The position numbers and the translations under genes are program-made. From Trifolium pratense (Eukaryota > Streptophyta > Magnoliopsida > Fabales > Fabaceae), in contig NC_060061.1 in NCBI RefSeq assembly GCF_020283565.1, positions 41,763,362 to 41,827,361 of the forward strand: a stretch of 64,000 nt of DNA, in the 5' to 3' direction. A model generated the notes under the pieces. It searched no databases. It was not told the DNA's origin and saw only the letters and a list, made by a program, of their open reading frames with translations. This document shows, one piece after another, positions 22,209-33,250 of the stretch (position 1 is the stretch's first letter; each line of letters starts with the position of its first letter).

Positions 22209-24941
22209 ATGGGAAAAAGTTCATTTCAAGAATCTCTGAAAGCTCTAGAAGCTGATATTCAGTATGCTAATACACTGTATGTTTTTCTCTCTTTTCATCC
22301 ATTTTTTAGGGTTGTTTTTTGACTGAGAATTTAGCTTCTGAAGCATGTAATTTTTTTAATTTTTTTTTCTGATTCCTAGACTAAAAATTGAACCTTTTTT
22401 TGGAGACAATTTGTGGGTATGTTGTGATTTTGAAGTTTAAAACATGATTCCTAGCTACAACAAGGTTTCTTCATCACTTGATTATTAAAAATTGGAAATT
22501 TATCTGCCACTTTTGTGTTGCAGGTTTTTGTGTTTGTTTTCCCTTTTTTGATCAATGTTGATGAATTTTTCATGTTGAGTTGCATGATCAATTTTGTGAT
22601 TTTTCTTGAAGTTGAGTGAGAATTTGAAGCTGGAAATTTGTTCAAATGAAGCTGTTGATAAACAGGGCAAAATAATTCTGTATGACACTTGAGAATTATA
22701 TACTGAACTTTTCTGACAATTTACATGCTTGTTGTACTGGTGAAATCTTCTATTCAAATTATTTTAGCTGAGTTAAGCACTTTTTAAATTTAAGATTTTA
22801 TCCAATTTAAAATTTGAATGTGTTTTTCTTTTGTTGAGACTTGAGAGTACCATGTTTAATAGTGTGATATGGCATGAAATTATTGTCCATGATGTGTTTG
22901 TTTTTGTGTACGAGTTAGTTCCACATCCAAATTTTGAGATGGCTTTTCTTATGTTTACTCTATTTCCTTTTCAGGGCATTAAGCCATCCAAGGGATAAAG
23001 ATGGAGGATGCTATCAGATGAGGCTATCATATAGTCCAGTTGCTCCAATGTTTATCTCACTTGTTCAATGGACTGATTACCGCCTTGCTGGTGCTCTTGG
23101 TTTGCTCAGAATTTTAATTTATGTGGTATATTTCCTAAACAATGTACTCGCTCTGGTCTCATATATATAAGCAAAGATTCATTTTTCAGGTTCATTATCT
23201 GGTCCATGAATCAGGTTCATGACCAGATACATCTGATATTCAATGAACCTAGAGAAAGAATTTTTGCTTATGTTTGTGTGCCAAAATTGTATTTTCATAA
23301 TTTGTCCTTAGTATTGTCAAATACTACATTATAGCTCTATAATGTACCGGAATTTGAACAAATCACTATTGTTCTACACTATTTTAGTACAAAGTGTTGT
23401 CAGATAATGGCTTAGTGGCACTATAGCACTGCTGAATTTGAATAGTAATAGTCCTTCCATGATTTACATTTTTTGTATTTATATTGCCATCATTTGGTTT
23501 TGGATAAATTTCATAATATTTTATTCTACATTTATGCAGACATATGGAAATGGGAAGACTACTATTTCAATATATGAAAGGAAAGCAAGCATAAGACAAT
23601 TTTATAGTAAGTTTAAGGTTGTTAACATGAATGTGTACTTATCTAGCTTTTGGAATCAGTTTTTGTGCTCTTGATGACATACTTAACATGTTTTTTCTGT
23701 TCTTCAGCTGTATTATTTCCTGCTCTATTGCAACTTCAAATGGGCATCACAGATTTGGATGAAAGGAAACAGAAAGAAGAATATGCTATTAAATACCAAA
23801 AGAAGAATGATTTCAAAGGTTGGAAAGAATCTGAAATTGACATTGAAAGAGATCAGGAATGTGGAGTTTGTTTGGAGGTGAAAACAAAAGTTGTTCTGCC
23901 TAATTGTTGCCACCAAATGTGTTTCAACTGTTACAGAGACTGGTATAGTTCTTCAATTGCTTCATTTCACTTTCCTATCCTTAGATTCTTTTTGTGTGCA
24001 TCTTGATAATGTTTTTGAGATAAAACTAAGTTTAATTTTGTGTACATAAAACCAAGTTTTATATATAATGTTGGTATTATTATGCTTTTAACAGTAAATA
24101 ATATCAATGACTGAGTTTTTGCCACATAAAGCATCTTGTATATCATTTATGAAAAAAAAATGTATTGGTCTTTTTGAGATTGAGGCCTCATGAAGTCAAA
24201 GAATGTTATCCAGTTGCTTTTACTTTGTCAAAAGCTAAGCCATTGCTTTTATTATTTTCAACAACAATTATCTTCTTTTCACTTTAGAGATTGGTTTGAG
24301 ATGTTTTCCATTTTTGAGTTTTCACTTTTAATTACAAATTCAATTTGTTTTCTATTTTCAAAGATTCATATAGGAAATGGTTAAAAACAAAACAAAGCTG
24401 TTCTCATTATTTTTCGTCTGTCTATGAAGCGCTGACAAAGACATAGAATTAACACTTACATGTTGGCATCGATAATAATTTAAGAAAATGGAAATAAGTC
24501 AGAAGAATCATGTGTCTTTGTCGTGTCAGTGTCCGTACTAACACATGTCACGCATATGTCAGACGCCGACAAACTTTCAAGTAATTACAAGGTGACAAGT
24601 TGCACCCCACCTACCTAAACTTTGTTTACTTGTATTAGTTGATACTATGACAGAGTATCAAATAGTAATTAGTTAGTAGCTTATTCTCTATTCATTGTTT
24701 TAGACATGACAATGCTGCATTTTGATTCAGGTGTCTTAGGTCTCAATCTTGCCCCTTTTGCCGGGATAGCTTGGAGAGAGTAAACTCTGGTGACCTTTGG
24801 ATTTACACAGACACAAGTGATATTGTTGATGTTGGAACAATTTTCAAAGAGAATTGTAAGATTCTGTTTATTTACATAGAAAATTTGCCTCTAATTATTC
24901 CATACCCAAGACATGTCTCTTATGATCCATTTTTTAGATAA
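22209..24941 (+). CDS. C3HC4 RING E3 ubiquitin ligase, AIRP2-like
   Basis: Five exons (22209-22276, 22975-23125, 23540-23606, 23708-23942, 24731-24941) join in frame to 243 residues, about the size of Arabidopsis AIRP2. All introns are GT-AG. The N-terminal half is the plant-specific region of this family (LSHPRDKDGGCYQMRLSYSP near residues 25-45). The RING domain covers residues 147-184: CGVC, then NCCHQMC, FNC and CPFC, with metal ligands in C3HC4 order. The C-terminal tail ends in ENLPLIIPYPRHVSYDPFF-type sequence. AIRP2 is a cytosolic E3 ligase that promotes abscisic acid responses in Arabidopsis; the same role here is inference. Intron 2 holds a foldback repeat at about 23168-23275. Start choice: first ATG after the TATA box, and MGKSSFQESLKALEADIQ fits the family. 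Confidence 0.9.
23165..23275. mobile_element. Small foldback repeat in RING gene intron 2
   Basis: The left arm (ataagcaaagattcattttt, caggttcatt) and right arm (aatgaacctagagaaagaat, ttttgctta) are inverted, with a second inverted pair (tctggtccatgaa / ttcatgaccaga) inside. It resembles the element near 29965-30112, which shares the ttcaatgaacct block. Confidence 0.55.
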
Positions 24942-24944
24942 GGT

Positions 24945-25550
24945 TTGTCTATAGGTTTCAAAATTCTACATTACCCTTCAAATTGTACCTGTAAATCCAT
25001 TTTGGACCATAATTAAATTGTATATATTCTATTGTCTTATTTCCTTTCAGCTTTAAGTTGATATAATTTATTACCAACATACATAGAAAAAAATTCCAAT
25101 ATTTTGTTATCCACAATGGGATATTTTTGTTATTCTCTTATGTACACTATTATATTTGAATTTATAATAGTGTTCTAACTTCTAAGGATTGAGATGAAGA
25201 ATTAAAAAATGTACAGTAGGTCAGTGGCCTTATCCTTTTGGCTATTTCAATTGTGAGTCGACATGAGGGATAATAATAATTTAATTAATTTTATCCATTA
25301 TCCATTAAGTGTACAAAATGACAATCATGAGAAAACAACAAGGGCACATTTTATTTAATGTGTAGGCTCTACCCACTTGATAAGATTCCTTCTTTTCATG
25401 ATATTTTAATGCATCTTGAAATATTGCTTTAACAAAGAGGTAACCTGTCCCTCTCTTGATCCCATTTTGACTTTAATGCCCTTTTATTTTTTTTCATGCG
25501 TGTCTTGTGAATACAACAAGTGTCATAGAAATGGAGTATATATTTTCATA
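24945..25550. other. 3' flank of the RING gene and AT-rich spacer
   Basis: I see no gene here. The 3' UTR presumably ends somewhere in the first few hundred bases, but no poly(A) signal stands out clearly. Confidence 0.4.
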
Positions 25551-25555
25551 TGGGA

Positions 25556-26160
25556 CAGGGCTCGGCATCGGTTCGGTTTCGGACTCAAACCCTAGAACCA
25601 GTCAGACGATGGGTGACATATGCATAACCATATCGAACCAATTAAATACTTGGTTTGGTCGGTTTATGGTTTCTCGGATTGACTCGGTTTCGGTTCGGTT
25701 CAACGGTTTAAATCATTTTTTAAAAATTTTGTTTTTTCTAAAATTTTTAATTAAAATTGACCCAATATAATTGCATGTTACTTCTGTCATTTTTTGTCCA
25801 AACTTTTTTTTCCCCAATTTCAAGCACTTTAAACTTAGCGATATTGTTAGCCCATTATTTTCTATTTTTTTTATACAAATATCTCTAAAATCTTTGATCT
25901 AAATTTTTAATTACTTATTTTTTCAAATGATTATGCTGATAGTAGCTATATGCTTGATAATAATAATAATAAATTAATAACGGTTTGGTTTCGGTTTGCG
26001 ATGAGCCGGAACCTTCCAACCGTAAACCACCCATTCAATGCCTTAATATTCACGGTTTACACAATTTCAACCCACAGTTCCACAAAAACTGACCTGAATG
26101 CTCTGTTTCGGTTTGGGCTGAACGGTTTCAATCGGATTGGGTCGGTTGTGCCTAGCCCTA
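25556..26160. mobile_element. Possible hAT-type MITE rich in GGTTCGGTTTCGG
   Basis: The segment begins cagggctcggcatcggttcg and ends gtcggttgtgcctagcccta, so the ends are inverted over about ten bases (gggctcggca / tgcctagccc). Near both ends GGTTTCGGTT or TCGGTTTCGG recurs, and the middle is AT-rich. This is similar in style to plant hAT MITEs. I do not see a clean 8-bp target duplication. Confidence 0.45.
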
Positions 26161-26454
26161 AGGACCATGATCTTCTGAAAAATAAACTCACAATTTCACG
26201 CAGTAATAGATCTCAAGTATGACATTGGTTCATATAACATTTACATGCATAAAATCAATACAAAGTCCAAACAATTTCGGCTTCTGATTCAAGATATGAT
26301 GGGTTTACTTCATTACAACGGCACACAGTTATTGTGTGCAATCCAATTCCTACCGTATGTATATGTACATCATAGTACTAAAATATGAATCTTTATACAC
26401 CTTAAATTATAGAAGTAGATATTTTGTTTTAGAAACAAAGAGGATTAAACCAAA

Positions 26455-27837
26455 CTATGATTGGTCATCCTGCATACGCAAATAATCTTCATAAGATCGA
26501 GGATGATTTTCCTCATGAGGAGCATAAGCATAGCCTCCATGGCTTGATATATCAAGGCCAGCAAGTTCATCATGCACAGGAATTCTTAGTAACTTAAGCT
26601 TGTGCAAGGCATAGAACATAGGGCCCATTGTTGTACTAACAAATACAAATATTACCAAAATCTCAACCATTTGAGCTCCAATCAATCCCCATCCACCTCC
26701 AAGTAGAAGACCATAAGGTCTTTCCACTGCCACCCCTGAATTATAGGTTTGATTCACAAACTTCTTTTTGGCAAACAACCCTGTAAACAACAAACCCCAA
26801 GTGCCACATCCACCATGCAATTGGGCTGCCTCTAATGGGTCATCATAGTTCAATTTTAGTGCCAAGATGTTGAGCCCAATTAACACCCAAGCCGAGACGA
26901 ATCCACATAGAATAGCGGCCCATGGCTCGACAACTGAGCACCCAGAGGTGATGGCAACAAATCCACCGAGCAAACCATTGCACACATCCATTGCATCCCA
27001 GTGACCAATCAATAATCGACGGCCGAACAACGTGACGATTCCAGCTGTTGAGCCCGCCAATGTGGTTGTCACGGCAGTCCGGCCTATCGAAGTCCAGTTA
27101 CCTTCATCAGGTGTGCCAGGGTAGGCTACGAGAATTTTGTCAAATGAACCAGGGTTAAACCCAAACCAACCAAACCACAATAAGAACGTCCCAAGAACCA
27201 CAAGTGCGGCATTGTGGCCGCGGAAAGGCACAGGCTTTCCATAAGCATCGAACCTCCCAACCCGCGGGCCTTCTATGATAGATCCCCATAGTCCAGCAAT
27301 TGCACCAACCAAATGCACCACTCCACTCCCAGCAAAGTCAATGGAACCTGACCCCAAGAACAAGTCACTTGAATTGGGACTAAGCCAACCACTAGATGAC
27401 CAAACCCAATGAGCCACAATTGGGTACACAAACCCAGTAAGGAAAAATGAAAAAACAAGATAAGCACTAAATTGGGTTCTCTCAGCTATAGACCCACTAG
27501 TAATGCCAGCTACAGCTATAGCAAATGCCCATTGGTAAAGGAAGAATCCATAGTCATAATTTTCATTTGGAATGTTAACTAGAGCAAACAAATTTGTACC
27601 AATGAAAGGGTTGGAATTGCCATATGCAAATGCAAAACCAAAAAGATAGAAAGAAATGCTACCTACCACTGCATCAACTACATTTGTGAGCATTATGTTC
27701 ATTGCATTTTTGGCACGGACAGAACCTGCACATATCATGGCAAATCCTAGTTGCATTACAAAAACTAAGTAGGCAGAGAAAAGAAGGTAGATTGTGTTGA
27801 TAGAATATGTAACACTTTGTTCCCATGAAGTCTCCAT
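26455..27837 (-). CDS. AMT1: AMT1-family ammonium transporter
   Basis: A single intronless open frame of 460 residues, typical of plant AMT1 genes. It is a plasma-membrane, trimeric, high-affinity ammonium transporter with eleven predicted membrane spans. The conserved pore residues are present: Asp167 in DFAGSGVVH, the twin pore histidines His175 and His341 (AAQLHGGCG), and the AMT signature around 167-190. The N-terminus is about 30 residues shorter than Arabidopsis AMT1;1, as in the short tomato AMT1;3 type. The cytosolic C-terminus has the GLDISSHGG motif. At the position of the regulatory Thr460 of Arabidopsis AMT1;1 there is Ser431, which could still be phosphorylated. There is no frameshift or truncation. 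The subtype within AMT1 is not settled. Confidence 0.97.
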   Translation of the reverse strand: METSWEQSVTYSINTIYLLFSAYLVFVMQLGFAMICAGSVRAKNAMNIMLTNVVDAVVGSISFYLFGFAFAYGNSNPFIGTNLFALVNIPNENYDYGFFLYQWAFAIAVAGITSGSIAERTQFSAYLVFSFFLTGFVYPIVAHWVWSSSGWLSPNSSDLFLGSGSIDFAGSGVVHLVGAIAGLWGSIIEGPRVGRFDAYGKPVPFRGHNAALVVLGTFLLWFGWFGFNPGSFDKILVAYPGTPDEGNWTSIGRTAVTTTLAGSTAGIVTLFGRRLLIGHWDAMDVCNGLLGGFVAITSGCSVVEPWAAILCGFVSAWVLIGLNILALKLNYDDPLEAAQLHGGCGTWGLLFTGLFAKKKFVNQTYNSGVAVERPYGLLLGGGWGLIGAQMVEILVIFVFVSTTMGPMFYALHKLKLLRIPVHDELAGLDISSHGGYAYAPHEENHPRSYEDYLRMQDDQS

Positions 27838-27901
27838 GAGAATGTGTTGTGTGTGGTGATAAATGGAAATAAGATGAAAGAGTAGTTAAATGAAATGAGA
27901 A

Positions 27902-27909
27902 CATTTATA
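27902..27909 (-). promoter_or_regulatory. Possible TATA box for AMT1
   Basis: The reverse strand reads GATATAAATG about 65-70 bases upstream of the ATG at 27837. It is assigned by position only. Confidence 0.35.
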
Positions 27910-28319
27910 TCAATATACACATGATAGTATACATTAAAATTTGATAGTGTGTGTGTGATGGTGGTAACTTTGAAGGGTAGGTAGCTTTCTTGCAAGTAGT
28001 TGTAGTTGCACACTTGCACATACAAGTTGGTTAATGTTGAGTGGTTGTGCATTCTAATTCAACCATTTTAAGTGATTGGTAGCAGATAGGCTTATCAAAA
28101 CTGAAAATATATATAAATATCACTACATGAATTAGGCTGACCACGGTGGGTATTTGGCAACGCTTTGCGGGTTTTTTATATATGTGACGGTTTCTGTGAC
28201 AGTTTATATAACTACCGTGGTAAACAAGTTAATCCCAATCGCAATTTATTGTTTTTTTTTTTGTCACAATATTTGTTTTCTTTTATAAAAAGGGAAACAT
28301 TTTACTATAACCAACCAAA

Positions 28320-28567
28320 CCACTATATAAACTGGCAACAATTTTTACAAATCAGATTTTATATTATATTGAACCATAATACACAGTACACACTTGCGTT
28401 TCTTTATAACTCGGGCCTTTGTTTGTAAAACTAGTGAAATGAAAAGAAAAGAAAATCCAAGCCCACTAAGGCACTATACATTGAAGGCCCTTTATTTCTT
28501 CTATTAAATTTGTAAAATAGAAAACGAAAGTTTATTGGAAATTGTGAAAGAAGCTCACATTGTATGA
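28320..28567. repeat. Inverted partner of the 16-kb repeat, with the MITE-free site
   Basis: The reverse complement follows the sequence at 15953-16440 block by block. At about 28541-28549 (+ strand attggaaat) it has a single ATTTCCAAT on the reverse strand, exactly where the 16-kb copy holds the 254-bp MITE between two ATTTCCAAT copies. Confidence 0.75.
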
Positions 28568-28605
28568 CTAGCCCACCACCAAATCAGATTTACTCCATTC
28601 AAATA

Positions 28606-28860
28606 CTCCGTCCGTCCCACAATGACTGAGTGAGTTGAGCACGTCACGCATGTCAATACATAATTTTGCGATTAATATTTTTAATTGTATAATAGTAAAA
28701 ATTATAAAAATATGATATTTTGAAAATACTCATCGAGATGAATCCAACATCTTATATGCTAATATTTGTTTTTATTTATTAGTAGAAAAATATGGTCAAA
28801 GTAAGATATGTGAATAGTGTATTTAGTCAAAATGACTCACTCATTTTGGGACGGAGGGAG
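28606..28860. mobile_element. Stowaway (Tc1/mariner-type) MITE
   Basis: A 255-bp element with terminal inverted repeats, ctccgtccgtcccacaatga on the left and cattttgggacggagggag on the right. It is flanked by TA on both sides (28604-28605 and 28861-28862), as expected for Tc1/mariner-related insertion. The inverted repeats extend inward (gactgagtgag / ctcactcat). There is no coding capacity. Confidence 0.85.
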
Positions 28861-29192
28861 TATTTGGGTTTTTGTTTACATGTTTTTTGGTACGTTTGTT
28901 TTAGTTTCCATCTCAAGTTAATATAACAGATAAAATAATAAAAAATCATCAAATTTAATGGTTAAATATATTTTTAGCCTTATAAAATTTTAAAATATTA
29001 TTTTAATTCCTAAAATTGTTTTATTCATTTTTAATTCTAGTTAAGGAAGGTATACAATATTCATGTTTTTTTTTAAAAAAAGTATAAAATATTCACATTT
29101 TTTTAAATAAAAAAAAAAGTTTGCGGAAATTTTGGTATCACCCTGAGTTTGTCGAAATTGTAGTGTCTCATCAAATATAAAGTAACCTTGTA

Positions 29193-29680
29193 AGAGGCAG
29201 AGGCGTCTTTGCCACATGTGCGACATGTGTGACGGCATAAGGCCTCATAAAAATAGGGGTCTCTAAAAAAAAATTATAGGGTAGTAGTATTGGTAAATGA
29301 GAGGTATAAAACTAGGGATTACAAGCTTCCAAATGAGTGATTGTGGAGTTCAAATACTTGAGATACTCTTTATTCTAAAATGATGAATTTATTTGTTACA
29401 AAATGTTCCTAAAATAATTTTTTACTGTGAATACATTTTTTTAGACGTTTTATAGCTAATTGTTATACTATAGTTTTATCAAATAGAGAGACGTGTAATA
29501 GAAAATGTCTTGTTTATCAAACTTTTTTTATATTAGTAAAAAAATGATTATTTTTTAGGGTTATTGATGTTATTTTTAATTTAAATCGTTGACAATTTTT
29601 TTGAATTTTTTCTTTTATTAGGGCCTATTTTTAATAATCGTATAGGGTCTCCAAAAAGTTGGAGACGCCCCTGATAAGAG
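29193..29680. mobile_element. Possible hAT-like element
   Basis: The ends are roughly inverted: agaggcgtctttgcc near 29197 and ggagacgcccctgataag near 29661. The adjacent sub-ends aggcctcataaaaatagggg and gggcctatttttaataatcg also look like inverted or duplicated partners. There is no coding sequence, and target duplications are unclear. Confidence 0.4.
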
Positions 29681-29964
29681 GGTTGAACGACTATAAATTC
29701 CACGAACAAGTTTTTACACTATACCATTGCAAAAATTCCAACATCTTGGTCTGATTCCAACCTTCCAACATTTTCTATAATTGTTACTAAAACATTTAGC
29801 AACACTCTATACACCAAATATAAACTAGTTTTGCTAACAGTTTACTAGTAATTTATATTGTCCTAAAAATAGTTAATGTTGTAGTGCAAGAAAGTAAATT
29901 GGTAAATAAATAGTGTAAACAAAGAGAAAACGGAGAAATTTTCACACAAAAGTATTAGCATAAA

Positions 29965-30112
29965 TTTTTTCCGATCTCATATATAAACAACGATTCTTTT
30001 TTTTAGATTAATTCATTGAATAAGTGATGTATTTGATTCATAATATACACTTATTCAATGAACCTGGAGAATTTTTTTTTTTGTTGCTCATATCTGAGAC
30101 CAGAGGGAGTAT
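29965..30112. mobile_element. Degenerate Stowaway-like MITE
   Basis: The inner perfect inverted repeat ttcattgaataagtg / cacttattcaatgaa (about 30012-30062) is flanked by tctcatatataaacaa and ttgttgctcatatctgaga, and the right side ends gagggagtat. The left TIR is eroded. Confidence 0.5.
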
Positions 30113-30156
30113 CAAAGAAATCAAGAAGTACAACAGGAACCAAGAGGGAGGAAGTA

Positions 30157-30399
30157 TTAATAAAACAAGCTCCAAGTTCTATGACACTTGAGGAAAAATC
30201 TCTTCTTGATCCTCCTACAACTGTTCCCTAATTTAATCTTTAGCTTGAATATTTTGATCCTCAAGCATGATGGCTTTCTACGAGAATCAACTTTCTCTAA
30301 TGCTTTGTATATCAAGAATTGTGCTTCTCTATGCTTTCTCACTTCTGAGTCTTCCTTATCCATCTTTGAGTAACCTTGTAGTCTCCTTGATAGAGCCAT
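30157..30399 (-). CDS. Small basic protein of unknown function
   Basis: An 80-codon frame from the ATG at 30399 encodes a very basic protein. It begins MALSRRLQGYSKMDKEDSE and continues into a Lys/Arg-rich C-terminal half with KIKLGNSCRRIKKRFF. The charge pattern (acidic patch, then HREAQFLIYKALEKV, then basic tail) looks like real protein rather than random AT-rich translation. I have a vague impression of short plant proteins with RRLQGY and RIKKL motifs, but I do not recognise the family and assign no function. An upstream in-frame extension to 30537 is hydrophobic and probably leader. TATATA sits near 30521. Downstream, a T-rich run follows the stop. Confidence 0.5.
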   Translation of the reverse strand: MALSRRLQGYSKMDKEDSEVRKHREAQFLIYKALEKVDSRRKPSCLRIKIFKLKIKLGNSCRRIKKRFFLKCHRTWSLFY

Positions 30400-30547
30400 T
30401 TTCATGATCATAGTGAGATTTGTAAATTTGTAATAGATGAATGATATTGATTTTATTGAGGAGGCTACACTACACAAGTTATTTATAAGCCATATATAAG
30501 ACTTTGGTTTATTGGCTTCATTTATATAGCGATCCATTTATTTCTTT

Positions 30548-30722
30548 TTAATTGTTTTTTTTTTTTTGTGTATCCGAGTATCATTTGCGTACAACTGCAA
30601 AGGTTAATCCCTCAAGCCTTGTGGGACCCAAATAAGTGGTAAATTTTCCCTAAAAATTTTAACAGTGTTGCATATCCAAGACAGAGATTGAACCCGCTAC
30701 ATCTCATTTAAGTGTTGTAAGT
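30548..30722 (-). mobile_element. SINE-like repeat family E, copy 1
   Basis: The blocks caagccttgtgggacccaaa, ttttaacagtgttgc and gattgaacccgctacatctc occur in the same order at 55145-55310. On the reverse strand gggttcaatctc could be a pol III B box. Confidence 0.5.
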
Positions 30723-30724
30723 TT

Positions 30725-32160
30725 TTAATTGTTTTTTTTAGAAAAAGAGACTCTACTTATTTTCAAAATTCAATGTTGTACTATTATTTTATGAGTTAAA
30801 TGTGTATGTACTGACATTATAAAGCATTTTTACATGATCATTTAATATAAAACCATCAATTTGTCATATCATATATCATACAAATAATTTCAAAATACAA
30901 GATGCTCGTTAGATATCAATATAAAACTATTTTACGTAATCAGTGCATATCTATATTTTTTTCCACCAAAACTTTTACCTCAAACCAGTTAAACTACCCA
31001 CTCATGCACTATCATATCTATTTTGTCTTTTTTATTAATAATATTATAAACAGTTATTACAAAGAGATAAATAAGTCAAAATGAGACGGTAAATAATTAA
31101 AGGTATTATAGGAAAACACAAATTTTTATAATTTTTTTTTCTTGATATGTATGTAAAAATAAATAATTTTAAAACAATTATAAATAAATAAATAAATAAT
31201 TTTGAAACAAGAGTTTGCAAATTGGTAGGAAGAGACGATGTGGTTTAGTTAGAGTATGGACACAACACAAGTAGGCCATACAGAGTGAAAATGCATCCAA
31301 TTTTCATTACTATTTGGTGCAGACTGCAGACTCTAGTGTGAGCTTCATCTTTTCACACCGTAGAGATAACAAAGAAAACGATGTTTTTTGTTCTAATAAG
31401 ATCGATTGCTGAACAAGAAGCTCTATTAGTCTTATTTTATTTCTCTATCACAAAAACGTTGGTCCAATATTACATGCAGTCAAAGTTTATTTGAATAATA
31501 GCTTTGATGATTTGACCATAATGCACATATGGTTTGATCTTTAATATCCACCAAAATTGAAAATTGATTTGATAGTCAAGTTAAATCATTTTTATGATGA
31601 CAATTTCCTATTTTATTGGGTCCTATTTTTGCAAGAAAAAATACAAATAAAATTGATTGAAAATAATTTTTTATAGAGTATGATTTTCTTTTTATCTTGT
31701 TTTCATCTTTTAAGTTTTAAGAACCACAATTTATTTTTTTTCACAATAGAAGGAATAATGCACATTATTATATTGTCTTTGTTGTGATCTGTTCCATCAT
31801 TTTCAGTTTGGTATATGCTAACTTCAGTCATGTTTTATAATCTAATATATTCAAATTTGCTTAGTCATGCTCATTTCATATCCGTGAAATGTATGTTAAT
31901 GTGCAATTCACCTACTATTTTAACTTTGGGAGGTTGATAGAAATTTTAACTTTGGGAAGATGATAGAAAATGGGACTGGAACTTAATAGCTGATAAAAGT
32001 TTCCTCTATTGAAGAAGAAAGTATACTCTCCTCGTTCTTTTGAGTGAAAAAATTGGGTTTCAATTTTTAGGTGAAATTAGGGTTCACAACAAAGCATCAA
32101 TGTTAAATAATATTTTAGTATAACCTATGTGGGTTAGTCTTATTATATTGTAAATTCATA
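30725..32160. other. AT-rich gene-free stretch
   Basis: I find no gene here. The paired phrases taactttgggaggttgatag / taactttgggaagatgatag (about 31920-31970) are a small direct duplication. Confidence 0.45.
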
Positions 32161-32164
32161 TCGT

Positions 32165-32590
32165 TAATATGGTATCAGAGTCAAGTTAAGGATAGGGACG
32201 TGAAATTGGACGAAGGATCTATGTTAGGCGTGAATGTGAGTATTGAAGTTGTATTTGAGACTTACATTGCTCATTGCTTGAACAGTTGGGTGTATAAATG
32301 TGTTTGGACACTCATCCCTTGAGCTTATATTGAAATTGTATTCGAGTCTCGCATTGTTCAAGTTCCTAAACAGTTGGATGTATAAATGGATTTGAACACC
32401 CTCATCTTTTGTGCTAACGTTTTGCATAAGATTCAAGCTCGTTTAACATATGTCAGAGTCAAATTGATGATTGTAATGTGAAAATTTGACCCAAGATTCA
32501 CACATGTATTGAAAATGTATTGGAGTTTCACAATACTCATAATTCTAAACTATTGGATGTATTGTACACCCTCATTTTTGTGTTGTAGGG
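32165..32590 (+). repeat. Degraded retroelement-like repeat with primer-site look-alike
   Basis: atggtatcagagtcaag (about 32169-32185) differs by one base from the usual initiator-Met primer site of plant LTR elements. It is followed by about three diverged units of roughly 100 bases built on tattgaaattgtattcgag, cattgttcaag, cagttggatgtataaatg and acaccctcat. A second tgtcagagtcaaattgatg lies near 32451. It is probably an old LTR-element remnant. Confidence 0.45.
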
Positions 32591-32599
32591 GGGGCAAGC

Positions 32600-33230
32600 C
32601 ATTGTGAAGTGAGAAGGGACGGTGAAGACATATAGAGGGAGAAAGGGGTTGTTTTCACTGTCTGCATGTCATGATAATTTCTATGCACTTGTTTGATTCA
32701 ATGATTGTTAAACATTGTCCATTGTGGACCACTTACTATGATGGTCCTCCACCATAGACACAACCCTAAAACAAAATGTGAATAAATTTTTAAAAAATTG
32801 CTTAACGATGGCTCATAAATGGAAGGAGAAAATCCAATTTGATAAAGGAATTGCTTATCAGTACTGCTACATATGATACATAATTACATACTATTGTTTT
32901 GTTTCAGAAGATGGGTGTCTAAGCAAATATAGTAAAATATTTTCAGAATTTTTATTTTAAATCTTTCATAGTGTGGCGCAAATTTAACAAAAACTTACAC
33001 AATAAAAATTTATTGGTAAAATTCATTTCAATTTAAGAACAATCCAACACGGTGGTGATTAAGTCGATAACCAAACAGTCATTTTTACCATAACTAAACA
33101 ATTGTCTGATTAATTGTTCTTGAACTGAAAATACTTTCACCAAGACCATTAGTAGTATATCTTTCTTAAATATAATATGGAACAAGCTAATTGCTAAATA
33201 TATATACTACATTACTACTGCTATATTTAC
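32600..33230. other. Spacer downstream of NPC1-like gene
   Basis: I see no coding sequence. The last part probably includes the 3' UTR of the reverse-strand phospholipase gene. Confidence 0.4.
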
Positions 33231-33250
33231 AGCTCAGAGTTGTGAAAGAT

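Noticed and set aside
22451..22757. Reverse frames in RING gene intron 1
   Set aside because: Low-complexity Asn/Lys/Ser translation of an AT-rich intron.
3062..24941. A biosynthetic or ABA-related gene cluster (reductase, ABCG31-like, AIRP2-like)
   Set aside because: Genes are on different strands, separated by long repeat-rich spacers, and of unrelated families; co-location is not evidence of a pathway.
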